64,000 nucleotides of DNA from Pontederia crassipes (GCA_030549335.1 CM060198.1:60819953-60883952), one strand, 5' to 3'; shown: positions 1 to 12,728, numbered from the stretch's first letter. Numbers and translations: made by a program. The notes: generated by a model not told the origin, from the sequence alone.

Positions 1-743
1 TTGCATATTTCGAAAAGTGTAGAATCTAAATGCAGTGTAAAATATGAAAAGTGCTTACTATGAAGTGCAAAATTGTGATGTAGCTGCCTAATTAAATGCT
101 ACTTCAAACCACAAGAATGCAGAAAGATATCGTGGTTTAATGTTAGCAAATGATAGAAAAACGAAAGATATCTTTCATTCCAAGTTGACCATGTTATTCT
201 GTGGTTGTTACTGTTGGTACCACCTTTTCTATTTATGATTAAGCTTTCAGTTTTTTAGTGGGATCAAACTTTCTGTTTAGGATACATAAATCTTATTTTA
301 GTTAATTTGAATCCCTAATCATCGTGAGCTTAAGTACCAAGAGTTGAGCTCAACACGAGATAAAAGTAAAAGGTTTGGTTGGCCTGTCTATCACTAGACT
401 TATACTTCAACTGTCAGGGGTTTAAATAAAAGGACAAACAGATATGTGCTTTATTTTCTATCTGCAGTGCTTATGCATAACGAATGTCTCTTTATGCATA
501 ATTTGCAACTGTAGAGAAGGGCTAAAGATTTGAGTGTATGACATAAAGACTGGACTATCCTATACTACTACAAAAGTATAGACAATCACAGGCCCAAATG
601 CATTGGTAGAAATATCGCATTGCATGAATAAGTTCAGTGGTGCTTGCACAGCAATATTAAGTTTAGCCAAGAACTGAGACGCAATGGAAACAGATGAAGA
701 CAAACAAGTCAATTAAAATAAAGAAAATGGTCAATTCGTATAC
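1..743. other. AT-rich stretch, probably intron 2 of the FAX-type gene
   Basis: This lies beyond the exon-2 donor at 743/744 of the minus-strand FAX-type gene. I searched it for the missing last exon (short hydrophobic helix and basic tail) and did not find one. No other feature recognised. Confidence 0.4.
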
Positions 744-2618
744 CTGAGAACAGCAACAATGCCAGCTGGCATTATCTTCGAGGTCTCTAAGTATCGTGAG
801 CCCATGACGAATGTCAAGGCAAGGGCAGAGACTGTGCAGTAAATCATGGAAAAAAGTATTAGGAAATAGTTTCAAGTAAACTAAAGAACAGAAAGTAAGA
901 ACCATAACACAAATAATTCTCTGTTTAACAAGTATATCAGATTTCATCAATAACATAAGCACAAAATTAATTACCTGTGAGTCCATCAAACTCATGCTTA
1001 ACATTAAAATGAACATCACACTTTTTATTGCTAAGTTTTGTTCCAGGGAGTATGACACAACCATAAACACAAGGTTGGACATATGCATCAGAAGGGAACC
1101 ACTTTCAAAGATTAAAAATATTAATATGTAGAACATATAATTTTTTCAGGGATATAAAAAACATATCAAACTTTACGCTACACGAACATAGTATGGGTTT
1201 TTAGTAAAAATGATGAACGTAATTCAACGAACTCCGCCTATATTTTATAGCCAGTCCCAAGCCCGGATAAAGGAGGAGGGTTGTGTTAGGCCCCGACAGC
1301 CAGCATAAAATCATGTCGAATCTTATGAACATGGATCAACGAATATAGCGGAATGGCGTCGTATGATCCATGTAGCCGACCCCACCTAGTGGGATAAGGC
1401 TTTGTTGTTGTTGTTGTTGATGAACGTAATTCAACGGGAAAGGATTAACTGTATCTGAATACCAAGGAAGTCCTCAAAGCACTCCCATTCTACTCAATGC
1501 ATAACCCTCTATTAACAACTTTCCAATGCAGCCACTTTTCCCAGCATCACTAACTTAAATGCTAATGTGATGTAAATATGAACCATCATGACTAAGCTCA
1601 ATTTTATTTTCAGAGTAGTGAAAGAGCAGAAGATGGACAGCGGATAATTGAATCTAGTCTTCAGTATGAACTAACATAAAACGTTCTGGCTTATAGCTAT
1701 CCCTTGGCTTAACAGTTGTACTGATTCTGTAGTCATGCCCCCTTAGTGACTTAGACATCTCTTCAGCTAAGCCTGAAGTATCGGAGGTGTTCTAATTATC
1801 TAATCTATCTGAAATAATAGTATGATGATGTCAAGTCAAGCAAATTTGAAGATGATTATCAGGGTCCACTGTTACTAAATAATGCCCCAAAAGAATAACA
1901 AACTCTATAATGAACAATTTTGGCACCCTAACTTAGATTTAGAACAAAAGCAAATGGAGCACATAAAAATAAACTGAAAAGTTTCACGAATTTCTTTTTT
2001 TTTTGTCTTTTGCAAAGGAGAACAAGATCAGGAGCATTTGTTTCATCAAGTTAGGATCTTTCATTCATTAATGAGCAAAAACTGAAACAAGAACTCAGTT
2101 GATTGATTGACATCTCACATTATCACCTCTTTTGTTAACATCATAAAAATAAACATTCACGATCATTTCTCAGAAATTGCAACAAAAACAAAGAACCAGA
2201 TATCAGTAGCAAAAAAATTGATCTTAGCCAGGGTAAAAAAGGTTCACCAAGTCAGTGTTAAACAAGTCAAAGAATTTAATTGATATATAGAAACAAAAGA
2301 GCTCGATCTGTTTGTTTGCGAAGAAAAATCTGATCTTTAGCAAAGGAAACGACGGAACAAACTTAATGCAACCGCCGCCGTGGAGATCAGCCAATTCACC
2401 AGGGTTTCACAGATCATACCCGTCTCTAGGACCAACGCGAGGAAGGAATTGCGGCGATTCTCGAAGGCCTTGAGGCTGAGGACGCCAGCGAGCAGCAGGA
2501 TGGCGCCGGCGCCGGCGCCTCCCGCGAGCGACGCCGTGCTGCCCCGGCGGAAGTAGCCGACGAGGCCCCCGACGAGGACCATGAGGCCGTAAGGGATCGT
2601 GAAGCAGAAGTCGTGCAT
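744..2618 (-). CDS. TMEM14 / FATTY ACID EXPORT (FAX5/6-type) membrane protein, 5' part
   Basis: Two coding exons are visible: exon 1 at 2618-2420 and exon 2 at 831-744, joined in frame across GT-AG sites (donor after 2420, acceptor before 831, next donor after 744). The product starts MHDFCFTIPYG and continues with a Gly-rich segment GGLVGYFRRGSTASLAGG, LSLKAFENRRNS, then SALALTFVMGSRYLETSKIM and PAGIVAVL. This is the pattern of the small TMEM14 (UPF0136) proteins that include plant FAX5/6. They have four hydrophobic helices and are about 120 residues long; FAX members are linked to fatty-acid export across membranes. The first 95 residues are present. The last 20-25 residues (expected final exon) are not recognisable before position 1, so the gene is taken as partial at the left edge. 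The start at 2618 was chosen because upstream in-frame sequence does not match the family. Intron 1 (1588 bp) holds a SINE. Confidence 0.82.
1230..1417 (+). mobile_element. SINE-like element, copy 1, (TTG)n tail
   Basis: A 188-bp element starts at CTCCGCCTAT-like sequence and ends in (TTG)n. It is flanked by a perfect 19-bp direct repeat TGATGAACGTAATTCAACG at 1211-1229 and 1418-1436. A second copy in this window (6354-6539) has the same two ends and is about 90% identical by eye. It contains the conserved block GACCCCACCTAGTGGGATAA that is widespread in plant genomes. It lies in intron 1 of the FAX-type gene, antisense to it. Assignment as a SINE rests on size, tail and long variable target duplications; the family name (possibly Au/TS-like) is not certain. 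Confidence 0.8.
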
Positions 2619-3772
2619 CTCTCGGACGCCGTCGCCTTTTTCGCCTGTCCGAGTTGGATATGAGCACAAAACAACGTGCTCGTATTGAACTGTTGAGCTT
2701 TTCCAACAGGACCTCCTCTGCTTCTTTGATAAAATAAGGAAACAGTGGAGTTGGTGGTGACTTTTCTGGATAAACATATAATAATCTGACTTTGCATTAA
2801 AACAAGTAATGGTTTCTTGGATGGACATAAACTAAGCCACTTTGAATTCAAATTTCTTTTTATTCGACCTTGATGTCAAAATTTGGAGCACAACATATAC
2901 ATACATGTAATTAATAATGATGAAAGAATATAATAATAAGCAAAGCCATATTGATAATTTTGGATGAGAATATAATAGTTCAAGAATGGCTTAACCGATA
3001 TTTCATATTTTTTTAGAAGATTAAGATTTCATTACTTTGAGGCCATGATTTTTTTTTGGCTTTCGATGCTCAGGATTACTAATCTGATTAATTTGAGGTC
3101 GGAGTAAAAGAGCAAAAAATATGCATTCTCCTGATTAAAGTGAAACACAATTCTGCTAATTGATTGCGCCAATGAATTTTGATTTATTTTGAGGCGATGA
3201 ATTTGATTCAACAAAGATATTGACCAATATGGTGAAAGAAGAAGATGATAATAATAATGAACGCATTATGAAAATGTCAATAATGAACCATATATTCGTT
3301 CTTTTGTAGTATTCCACTTTGTAACTTCTTTGACTTCTTTAACTTCTATCCTTCTTTCTTACCTCGTGAGTAAACGAAGCTCGAAAGGTTTCCAGGATCA
3401 TGAAACATCAGCATCTTGCATTGAGGTCCATGATGAGTGCTTCAGAAATAGCAATATTTCCTGTGTATTCTCTAGATGTATTAAAAAAAGTCTGCGAAGG
3501 CAACTGTGCTGTTTCTTAATTGGTGATGCTCCACAGATTTCTAACGTTCAATCAGACAACTTTCTAAGAGTACCACACTCGCAATTCAGCAATTAATTTG
3601 TAACAGGGCGGTGCATCTTTGCAAGTTGCAAACCTCTGTAACCAAGTTCTTCAACATCACAAGATCCATGAAGTTGATGTGCAATGTGCTGCCTAAGAAT
3701 GATAGATACAGCATAGAGGATGGACAGGGGCAGTGCTTGACTTGGTGGCAAGAATAACTAGCAACGCACTAG
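2619..3772. other. Intergenic, 5' flank of the FAX-type gene
   Basis: The first 100-200 bp are presumably 5' UTR and promoter of the minus-strand FAX-type gene. The rest is AT-rich, with only short open frames lacking family resemblance (including an 88-codon plus-strand frame at 3330-3596). No gene recognised. Confidence 0.4.
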
Positions 3773-4247
3773 TAACGACTTGAGGTCTAAGGATCAATAT
3801 AGTCTTATTGAATAATTTCACATGGGCAAAAATATGGAGATGGTCAGTCATGAGCTTATATGTAACTATCATTTTCATCTTTCAAAATGTGTTTTAAATT
3901 CATTGGACCAATGGTCCAAAATGAACAATATTTTGATTATATCAGGAGTGTTATAGAATGGTATCAGAACTAACATCGTGTGCTCACTTGAGCTACGTGA
4001 GAAACACGGGCTATAGGTCAACATGGACTCTGTTCAACGAGGACGTTGAGCCGTTTATGAAAGAAAGATTATAACGACCTGAAGTCTAATGATCAAAATG
4101 ATCTTATTGAATAATTTTACATGGACAAAAACACAAAGATGATGTACTTATATGTAACTACTTTTTTCACCTTTCAAGATGTATTTTAAATTTATGCGGA
4201 TGAATGATCCAAAGCGAATAATATCTTGATTGGACGGGAGTGTTACA
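3773..4247 (+). mobile_element. Candidate TRIM (miniature LTR retrotransposon)
   Basis: Two direct repeats of about 180 bp (3773-3955 and 4072-4247, roughly 80-85% alike by eye) begin TAACGACYTGARGTCTAA and end GGAGTGTTA. They flank only about 115 bp. Directly after the left repeat, 3959-3970 reads TGGTATCAGAAC, one base from the usual initiator-Met tRNA primer-binding site TGGTATCAGAGC. A purine-rich run (GAAAGAAAGA) precedes the right repeat. There is no coding capacity. The ends are not clean TG...CA and no certain target duplication is visible, so boundaries are approximate. Confidence 0.55.
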
Positions 4248-5299
4248 AATAGTATTATATATACAGTTAATTAAGATTGCATATGCATGCATGACTTGCC
4301 AATTACTGTGATTTTGGTAGGGTTCCTCTGCGAGTTAAGGTAGGGTTTCGTTTCTCTTTTCACGATGTGCTTTTTTCAATTGTGCTTTTGGTCATGTTTT
4401 CGACGTCACTATTTTATAGAAATAAATCTATAGAATAGTAATCTATGTATTACTACATACAAAATAGCAACCATGATCAGAATATGTACTACTACTACCT
4501 ACATACATACAAAGTATTGGGATGTCTCGATATTAGGCATTTCTTACATTCCTTAAATATCTATCCTTCTTTTCTGTCTATAATATTATTTCTTTTCAAT
4601 TTTTTTATTGTCTTTTTAGATCCCTAATTATTTTTTCATCCTTAATTTTTGGATTATAATAAAAACCTATTGTTTTATTATTTGTAAAAGTAATTTTCTT
4701 TTTATGTAAGTGATGGACATTTTTAGCTGATTCTTTTATGCTGCAGTTTCCTTAAAAGCAGAAGAGTTTGGAGTAATGGCAGGGTCGGATCATGAGAAGG
4801 ACAAGATAAGATGCAAGTTGCTTCCCTCAATTAATTACGAAATAAAAAAAAGTTTGATGAAGTAAATTTGTAAGCTACGTATAATTATACAATTTAAGTT
4901 GCAATGATAACCAATCACAGTCCTGCAAATGTCTTTATAGCCATATCAAACAAGCTAATCAACAAGAGGCCACATGCCCACAAAGAAGCCAATACAATTT
5001 TATAAACCAGATCAAATGTTAATAAATTATATATTGAAAACATTCCAACACCCCTTGGTTCTATAGGTAGCTCTGCAACTGGATGAACCCTTCACTATGA
5101 AAGCATGAACCATTAAACTGTTCTCTTCCAGACAACAGGATCACCTTTTAGTTCTAAGCCTAGTATCTAGAGGCAGCGTGAGGAGTCATGAGAGATGACT
5201 TTGATCCCCCTTATGAATGCTCCACCACCTCATTTACTGTGGCCTTCTCCAAAACTTTTTTCAAGAATCAGACCAAAAAGCTTCGCACTGGTTTCACTG
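4248..5299. other. Intergenic, 3' flank of TOM1-type gene
   Basis: AT-rich. The right-hand part is expected to hold the 3' UTR and poly(A) region of the minus-strand TOM1-type gene that stops at 5300. No other gene or repeat recognised. Confidence 0.4.
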
Positions 5300-8200
5300 C
5301 TAGCGAATGGGGTGATATTGCGCTGAGACTCGCTTCGGCGGAAGCTTTCGCAGTATGTAAAGAACAAGTGCAGATGGGAGTATCTCGGCCAACTGTTTAG
5401 AGAGACAACCAATATGTTCAGACTGACATCAATAACCCACTGTGAGAAGCAAACAGATGACTTACCGTGTAATAAATGAGGTCCAATATGGGGTGATCCA
5501 TAACCTCAAGGGATGCATTGGCATCAAATGCTGATAAGGCAACCTTCAATAAAGTAGACAAAAGAAGCAAAAGTTATTGGCAAATTGCTGCAGCCACAGA
5601 AAATAATAATATAAAGGTCTATCAACAAACAACTTGAGAAAAATATATACACTTTAAGAAGTTGCACACCAACTTAAAATAGATCAAATCAATATTATTA
5701 TTATTATTTTGCATGTTTGTAAACTATCGACTTAGAAAGCATGCATGGAATAGAACCAATATGAATTATCAGGGAAATGTCAGTACGCGTACTATATTAA
5801 TTTGAAAATCCACAAGCATGATAAACAGCCCTAAAAACTTAGAGATATCCTAAAAATATACCATCCAAAACTGATGTTCACAATTCTCAACCAATACTTT
5901 GACAGAAATCTCTATCTACCTCTTTCATCATGGTCAATTTCTTCTTCGGCCACTATGATGATGGTAGCTATGTATTGATGGTTGTGTGTGGGCCCTGGAG
6001 GGGATGGGAGTTGGTATCCTTATAACTTGAGGCATGACAAAGTTGCAGTGGAGATGGTAGTTATAGGATGATAGTCATGGTGGTAACAATGCATGAACAA
6101 TTTTGGAACTTGGTATTTGATTGTTTTTCGAGTATTTTTTGCAAAATATATGAATCTTGAATTGTAATAGAGATACAGACTCCCCCAATTGTAGTGCATT
6201 CAAATAAAACGAAGAATACTTACCACAAAGCATCTTATAAGGAAGCAGGTGAAGCATATTGCAGTAACAGATCCAACCTGTGCCAAGTAGCCACAAACTG
6301 GCATTTAGGAATAGAAAAGTAGCTATATTCAAATTTGAAAGGGTATTTTCCATCAACAACAACAACAACAACAAAGCCTTATCCCACTAGGTGGGGTCGG
6401 CTACATGGATCATACGATGCCATTCCGCTCGTTGATCCATGTTCATGAGATTCGACAGGGTTTTACGCTGGCTGTCGGGGCCTAACACAACCCTCCTCCT
6501 TTATCCGGACTTGGGACCGGCTATAAAACATAGGCGGAGTTTGAAAGGGTATTTTCCATAAGCAAAAGAATTGCTCAATTATGCCAATTATGTTACTTGA
6601 AGGTGGTGGACCCTAACATTATGCCAATTATTTCCATCAAGTATGCCAATTATACCTCATGAAGTTTCTTTCTTCTTCCTTTTGACTCAATCGGAAATCT
6701 CCTCAGCATGAAAAAGAGTCTACATAACAATGTCCAAATGTGCATAAGGAACAGTAACATAGAAATAATATAGAACCATCTACGAAAAAAGAAGCTTGAA
6801 GGCATTATTACCTTCCTCCATATATCAAAAAACCAAGGGCCGCAATAAACGATACCGCTAAAGTAGGAAAAAAGAATATACAACCATGAGAAAATATACA
6901 CAGTATCAAAGTGACCAGATATAGAAGGTTGAAATGTCTACCTGCTATGAACAATTTTCCAACTAACTCGATTACACTGCTGTCATTTATCCAAAGGTAT
7001 ATCCATATGCAAATCTGATAGTTAAGACCAATACAAGGTGAAACACAACATCTCTCTCAGAAAACGAAACAAATAGCATAAGTCACAAAAGCATAAACAT
7101 ATACAAAGAACCAAACCTGAATGAAGTAAATGACAACATTGACACAGATGTATACAAATCTTAGCTTTTCTGTTGGAAGACTTCTTGCCTGTAATCACAG
7201 TTAAAGTGAGCGTATTTATTATATTATTAAGTAGAAAATCGAACTAGCGTGCGACATGGACTTATTCCCAAACATGCCTGATGATATATCTCTGCCCAGA
7301 AGAGAACAAGCAGAGTGTATGTTGAGAAGAACAACAAACCAGGAAGGTCCAACAAAACCAGCGTAAACACCTGTTGGTTAAGTAACACTTCAAATGAGCC
7401 ATTTAATCTCACTAGTACACACAAATATCAAGATTCACTCTTTTCCACTGTTCAAAACATTGGCTCTTAAGGATGCCAAATAGATGGCTAAGCTGAGAAA
7501 CTTTTGATAAAAATGAGTAAAGAAATTTTTTTTTTTTTTGAAACGAACGAGGAAAGAAATTGTCCACTAGTCTGAAGTCTCCTTTTGCTCAAGAAAAAAA
7601 AGCAAGTGCTACTACTATATGCTTTGTTGGTAACTAACATGTTTTGACCCAGTGTCACCTTGCTCAGGTTTCTGCCTAAGCTCAATGGGACTAAGAGATG
7701 AAAATAATATTTTAAAAGAATTTATGCGTTAGTTTAAAGTCTAAGCTCTTATCAGCAAAACTAATTTAATGAAATTCTCATAGCACTGTCTTTATCTCAC
7801 TCATTTCTTTAGAAGATCCATTTAATCTTTTATATGATATCGTAATTCATCAAAGGGATAGATGCTATAGAAAATGATTATATGGTCTTCGTTGGTCCCT
7901 ATCCTAAAACAGCAAGGTTATTTCTTTTATGTTCTACATAAGCTCCAATTTTTCCCAAAACATTTTACCTTTGGCGAATCTGAGAATCTCTACTGCACAG
8001 CAGGAAATTAGAAGCTTTCATGAACTTTATTTGTCACGTGAGTAATCTTGGCTATACACTAACTCAGGAAACAATACACTCACCTTAGGCCTGAAAAGAA
8101 AGACATGAACGTGAAAGCCAAATATAACAGCACGCACTGCAACATCAACACAAGTACTATAAGCGGCACAGCAAAGGCATAAAACAACAATATCAAATTG

Positions 8201-9216
8201 CAGTCTGACGCTGTAATCACCTCCATTTACGATAAAATTCATAAGATGGAAAACTTTCTGAGTTGTCCAACCATATTCAGGCACGCGTAGCCGGATTCGA
8301 ATCAGTTGAATCTGCAGAAGAAAAAGAAAAACCAGCTAGTATCTAACTCCAAAGTTCCTAGAAAGTAAACCAGGTCGAATGTTCGCAATAGCATTCCTAG
8401 ATTAGCACAAAAAGAAAATCAAACAAACATAAGGAAAGTGATACAACTTTATCATGAAAATCCACAACTATGTCATTTAACCGAACTTTCAAACAAGTAA
8501 GAAATATGCAAACATACTAGAAAAGAATTATTCAAATCACAACTTACAGTAGTCACATGAGAAATTTTAACATAAACAGCTGGTAATTTATCTTCCATCG
8601 ATATGCCAAAATAGAATAGTTCCAAACTTAATTCAAACAAATAACATACGAGTCGATGAAAAGAAGGAAACAGACAGAAACCTCAAACCCTGTGACCCAG
8701 GTAATCTCGGTCCCAGTTGTGTTCGAATAAGTGCGGCAGACCAAAGCCAAAGATATTGACCAAAAGTGAGATACAAAATTGAACAAAGGAATCGAATAAA
8801 CAGAGAATATGCATAGAAAAAGGATGGAGTAGACGCCTTTTACATCATACACATATTAAACTCCTTTTATCAGCTAGCCAAAGTCCCCAACAAGATGCGA
8901 AGGGGCAGAAACATTCGACTTGAGAACACAAATCAAAATAACAGATTCAACTTTGCTAAAAACACCGAGCAGGCTCGGCGCCCAAAGTTCCATCCACGCA
9001 AACCGGCAAGCAAGGTTCAAACTTTGTTGCAGAAATCGGAGCTCAAGGGAAGTGCAGACCAACCAGGGCGACGGCGGAGACGAGGGCGTACGCCGCGCAG
9101 AGGGAGTAGAAGACTCCGTCCTGCCACTCCCTGGACTCGTTGACATCCGTCCACCAGTCCGTCAGCGGCGACCTCTCCGACGCCGGCCAGAACGTAGCGA
9201 TCGACCTCCCCATCAT
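5300..9216 (-). CDS. TOM1: TOM1-type (tobamovirus multiplication 1 / THH) seven-helix membrane protein
   Basis: Eleven exons join in frame: 9216-9064, 8311-8221, 8136-8084, 7370-7278, 7188-7117, 7014-6942, 6857-6812, 6719-6656, 6277-6224, 5543-5466 and 5392-5300 (stop TAG at 5302-5300). They give 289 residues, close to the 291 of Arabidopsis TOM1. Diagnostic blocks in order: [114 protein letters not shown]. The family are multipass tonoplast proteins known as host factors that tobamovirus replication complexes use; their endogenous role is unclear. Intron 4 has a GC donor (CAG|GCATGT). The start at 9216 (two tandem ATGs, 9216 and 9213) fits the usual short N-terminus; an in-frame ATG at 9282 is an alternative. 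Intron 8 carries a SINE. Confidence 0.93.
6354..6539 (-). mobile_element. SINE-like element, copy 2, in TOM1 intron 8
   Basis: A 186-bp element; its (TTG)n tail appears as (CAA)n on the plus strand. It is bounded by a perfect 20-bp direct repeat TTTGAAAGGGTATTTTCCAT at 6334-6353 and 6540-6559. It has the same ends as copy 1 at 1230-1417 and lies sense to the host gene inside intron 8 (6278-6655). Confidence 0.85.
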
Positions 9217-10061
9217 CCTCTCTTCTCTGTTTCTCTTCGAGCGGCGATCGAATCCAAAGAAGAGACGCGGAGGAGACGCCAAAATTTACAGACTAAAAAA
9301 ATGGAGCTTTTATGACACACGAAATAAAATAAAACAACGAGCGCAAAGAGCCTTCTTGAACTATCCAATCTCTGTTACTAGAACGACCGTCGCGAGTACG
9401 AAAACTAAACTTACGCACGTTCTCACGCACACAGAGTGGGTGCTCAGGCGCGGACCCCGCGAGTTTCTATTAGGCGAACGTGGGTCCCGTAGGTAGTTGC
9501 CACGCGTAGTCTTTCCACGTGCGCTCTGCATTTTTTTTGGTTTTCTTGAAAGGCCGGAAAGGAACGAGAGGTCGCCGAAAGGTGGAGGCATGACGTCACA
9601 TGGGGCACTCGAATTACGGTACAGTTCTTGTCCTGTGACTTTATTTACGACAAATGCCACCGCATCGTGATTCCGACTGGTGGAGATCTCAGTCGAGGAG
9701 GGGTACTTTAGTCATTCACGTACAAGTTTCAAGTTTTTTATGTTAAAAAAATGCCTCCCTCTTTGTTTTCAACGGGCCGCCCGTGTGGATTTTAGCGGTC
9801 ACGCTTTATCTTTATATTTACTGAAATGCCCTTGAATTTATTGGTCGAGGGAATAATGATGGTTGTCTTCTTCTGTTATTATTATTGTTTGGAAAAAAGA
9901 AATATGTGGATCCAAAATAGGTTACTTTTGATAAATTAATGATAATTTTTTATAAACATTTTTTTTAGTTAATTTAAAATGAATCTAAGACCATTATTAA
10001 TTTATAAATCAATGATAATTCATATATGTGAATTCATTTTGAGTCCACGCAATTCTCAATC

Positions 10062-10119
<58 letters not shown>

Positions 10120-12026
10120 AAAGCGATAAATACAAACGAAGAGGGAAAGACACCGAAATAATTAGAAAAGGGAATAATCACTTCCTCTCCAGAATAAATT
10201 CTCACAAATTTATTTTATAAAAAAAAGAGAAAATAATAATAATGAATATAGTGTGTATATCCGTAAGGTGTAATTGAATGAATAGGATCGAGAGTTGCAT
10301 GTGGTTGAAGGTTAGTTGATGGCCCTGTCATCTGCACCACAATGTCTGGCACTGCACTATGAATGCTTGCTTGTATTTATCATTCTTTACCAAAAAATGC
10401 TTCTCCTCATATATCTAAGAAGCGCTGGAGTAGGGTGTTCGTGGGTCGGATTTGACTCGACCCGTGAACAATCGGATCGAGTCCTCTTTATTTTTTGGCT
10501 GTTATTTTTTAATACAGTTTAATGACCGTTTTCTCTTTCTCAACTGCTATGGCTATTTTTTTTTGTTTCCCATCGGCTTAATCTTTGTTGCATGTAAATG
10601 CATCATGTGGATGGATAACTACAGAAATTACAGGTGATCAAAAGGCATGTGGATTGGGCAAAATTTGACCGCAATAATAAACTTCAATACTCTTTTACTG
10701 ACATTTTGATCCTATTTTGCGACATTAGCCAAAAACGCACATCCTCAATGCTCTTCAATCGTTCTCCCAAGTAATATCATAACAATTAATAGGAATAAGA
10801 GGATTCGTTTTTACTAGTTCTGCTTGATAGAGTTAATAATTTGATTAGAGGATAACGATTTAACTAGAAAATAATAATTTAATTAAAGTACAATAATTAA
10901 TTATTAACGGATAGCGATTTATTTATTTATAAATTTAATAAAAATATTTGATAAACACGACGGTTAAATTAATATATTGCATAAACTGACAAAAATAAAC
11001 GTAAGATATAATTTATAATCATTTTTATACACATGATAATCATAATAATTAGTTTTAATATTTTATTCTAAATAATAATATTCTAAAATATTATTTTAAT
11101 ATAATAAAATTGATTATTTTAAAATAAAAATATTATTTGAGTGAAATTAAAGATGTACATATTAAACTAAAGACAATATATGATGTTTAATAATTAAACA
11201 AAATTTTAACATTCCTCTAATCGCTTCTCAATATATTTACCAAAAATTTGTAATAAGATTTAACAAATCGCTATTAAATATCGCTAGTAAATTATGTCAA
11301 GTACCCTCTAACTTTAGTTATTTTTTTGACGTTATTCTTTAACTTCATTTTGTAATAAGATTATCATTCATCTTTTAATTTGTTTCATCAAATACTATTT
11401 TCATTTATTATAGGCGATTATTCGGTCACACTGCTGACGTAACGTCGACACGACATCTTCTCTCTCCTCCACCCTAAGTATTTGTATGTTGTAATATAAA
11501 AATATTAAAAAAATGGAAAAAATGCTTGAGTGGAAATCAAAACGCAGAAGGTGCCACAACAGCACTCGCTGATACATGGCGACCCCTATGACCTTCTCCG
11601 GCGAAAGTCATATAGAGGGACGAAACTCCTACCACCCTCCCCCCACCTTCACGCATTGACGACCTTGTATCTTTATCCATAGATGTAAAAATGATGAAAT
11701 TTAGATATTTGCACCAAAAGTAAGGAATGGGGTCTACCCAATCCTAGATGCACCTGCCACACTTTCATAATTCCAAATACTAATATTCGTTATAGTTCCT
11801 CCTAAAATATCTCTCTTTTAATAAATGTGTGGAACCATGAGTTACTAATTGGTGGAATATCAAATAATCCGAAACCTTTTTTAATCATATTAAAAAAATT
11901 TCATTGCAGAGCTATATGCACAAGAGATGCATGTGCTTGCAAAAACTTTTGGATAGCTGGCAGTGGTCGTCGGCGAAAGTCGCAAGGGAGGGGGATTCCC
12001 CCACCTCCTTTTCCTTTCCCTGCGTG
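9217..12026. other. Intergenic, TOM1 5' flank and AT-rich spacer
   Basis: The first few hundred bases upstream of 9216 are moderately GC-rich and would hold the TOM1 promoter and leader. From about 9700 onward the DNA is AT-rich, with one trinucleotide microsatellite (10062-10120) and no credible long reading frame. Sequence around 11300-11700 looks repeat-like but has no ends I could define. Confidence 0.4.
10062..10120. repeat. (ATT)n microsatellite
   Basis: An almost perfect run of about 19 ATT units. Confidence 0.95.
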
Positions 12027-12034
12027 CACCGACG

Positions 12035-12720
12035 TAGGGTTGAGCACGGTCCGAGTCGATCCGATCGACTCGAAACGTACCAACACGAGAAATCGGATAA
12101 ATAAATCGGCCCGGATAAGATCCGGACCGGGATTGCCGTCGAGTTTCGGATTAGAACCGAATCTGCAGTGCAGATACCCGACTCGGACCCGCCTAAATCA
12201 TTATTTACTATATAAACCTCACTCCCACTCTTTCCTTTCATTTCACATCTCTCTCTCCCATCTCTCTCGCGATCTCGCCCGACGCCCTCTCCCTCTCTCT
12301 CACGATGACGACTCCGGCCGACCTCCCCCTCTCTTGACTCCCTCTCTCTACTCCGGCCGTCAGGTGCAGGATCTAGCCATTGGCGGCCGATCCGGGCGCC
12401 TGACGGCCGGATTTGTCCACTGGCGAATTTGGTCGTCAGTTGTCGGATTTGGCCACTGGCGATCGATTCGGGCACTAGGCGTCGGATCGAACCCCAGGTG
12501 AGTCGATGCCATCAAGTGCGCGATCGCCCTTCCCTGTTTCTCGACACTAGTCATTCTCGGTCGCAAACTCGATCACTTTCTTGGATTGCCAGGTCTAACC
12601 GAAATCGGATCCGGACGAGTTGGGTTCAGTACCGGGTCGAAAATTTTTTGACCCGACATAATTCGGGTCGGAACTGAGTCCGCTAAGACCCGAACTCGAT
12701 CCCGAATTTGCTCAACCCTA
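12035..12720. mobile_element. hAT-like non-autonomous transposon, 686 bp
   Basis: Terminal inverted repeats TAGGGTTGAGCA at the left and TGCTCAACCCTA at the right are directly flanked by the 8-bp duplication CACCGACG (12027-12034 and 12721-12728). This is the hAT signature. There is no transposase frame. On the plus strand the interior holds a TATA-type box (TATAAA at 12211-12216), a CT-rich leader (about 12240-12345), a short ATG frame at 12305 that ends within a few codons of repeat-like sequence, and a good 5' splice site (CCCCAG|GTGAGT, exon end 12497). It therefore looks like a deletion derivative that kept the promoter and first exon of a larger element. Confidence 0.85.
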
Positions 12721-12728
12721 CACCGACG

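Noticed and set aside
663-1136. 157-codon minus-strand frame at the FAX gene
   Set aside because: It overlaps the true exon 2 (744-831) in a different frame; the spliced frame gives the conserved sequence.
10316-10637. Two overlapping plus-strand frames of 61-68 codons
   Set aside because: Low-complexity hydrophobic translations of AT-rich spacer with no homology pattern.
11827-12501. 224-codon plus-strand frame overlapping the hAT element
   Set aside because: It crosses the insertion boundary at 12035, so it is an accident of the transposon insertion.
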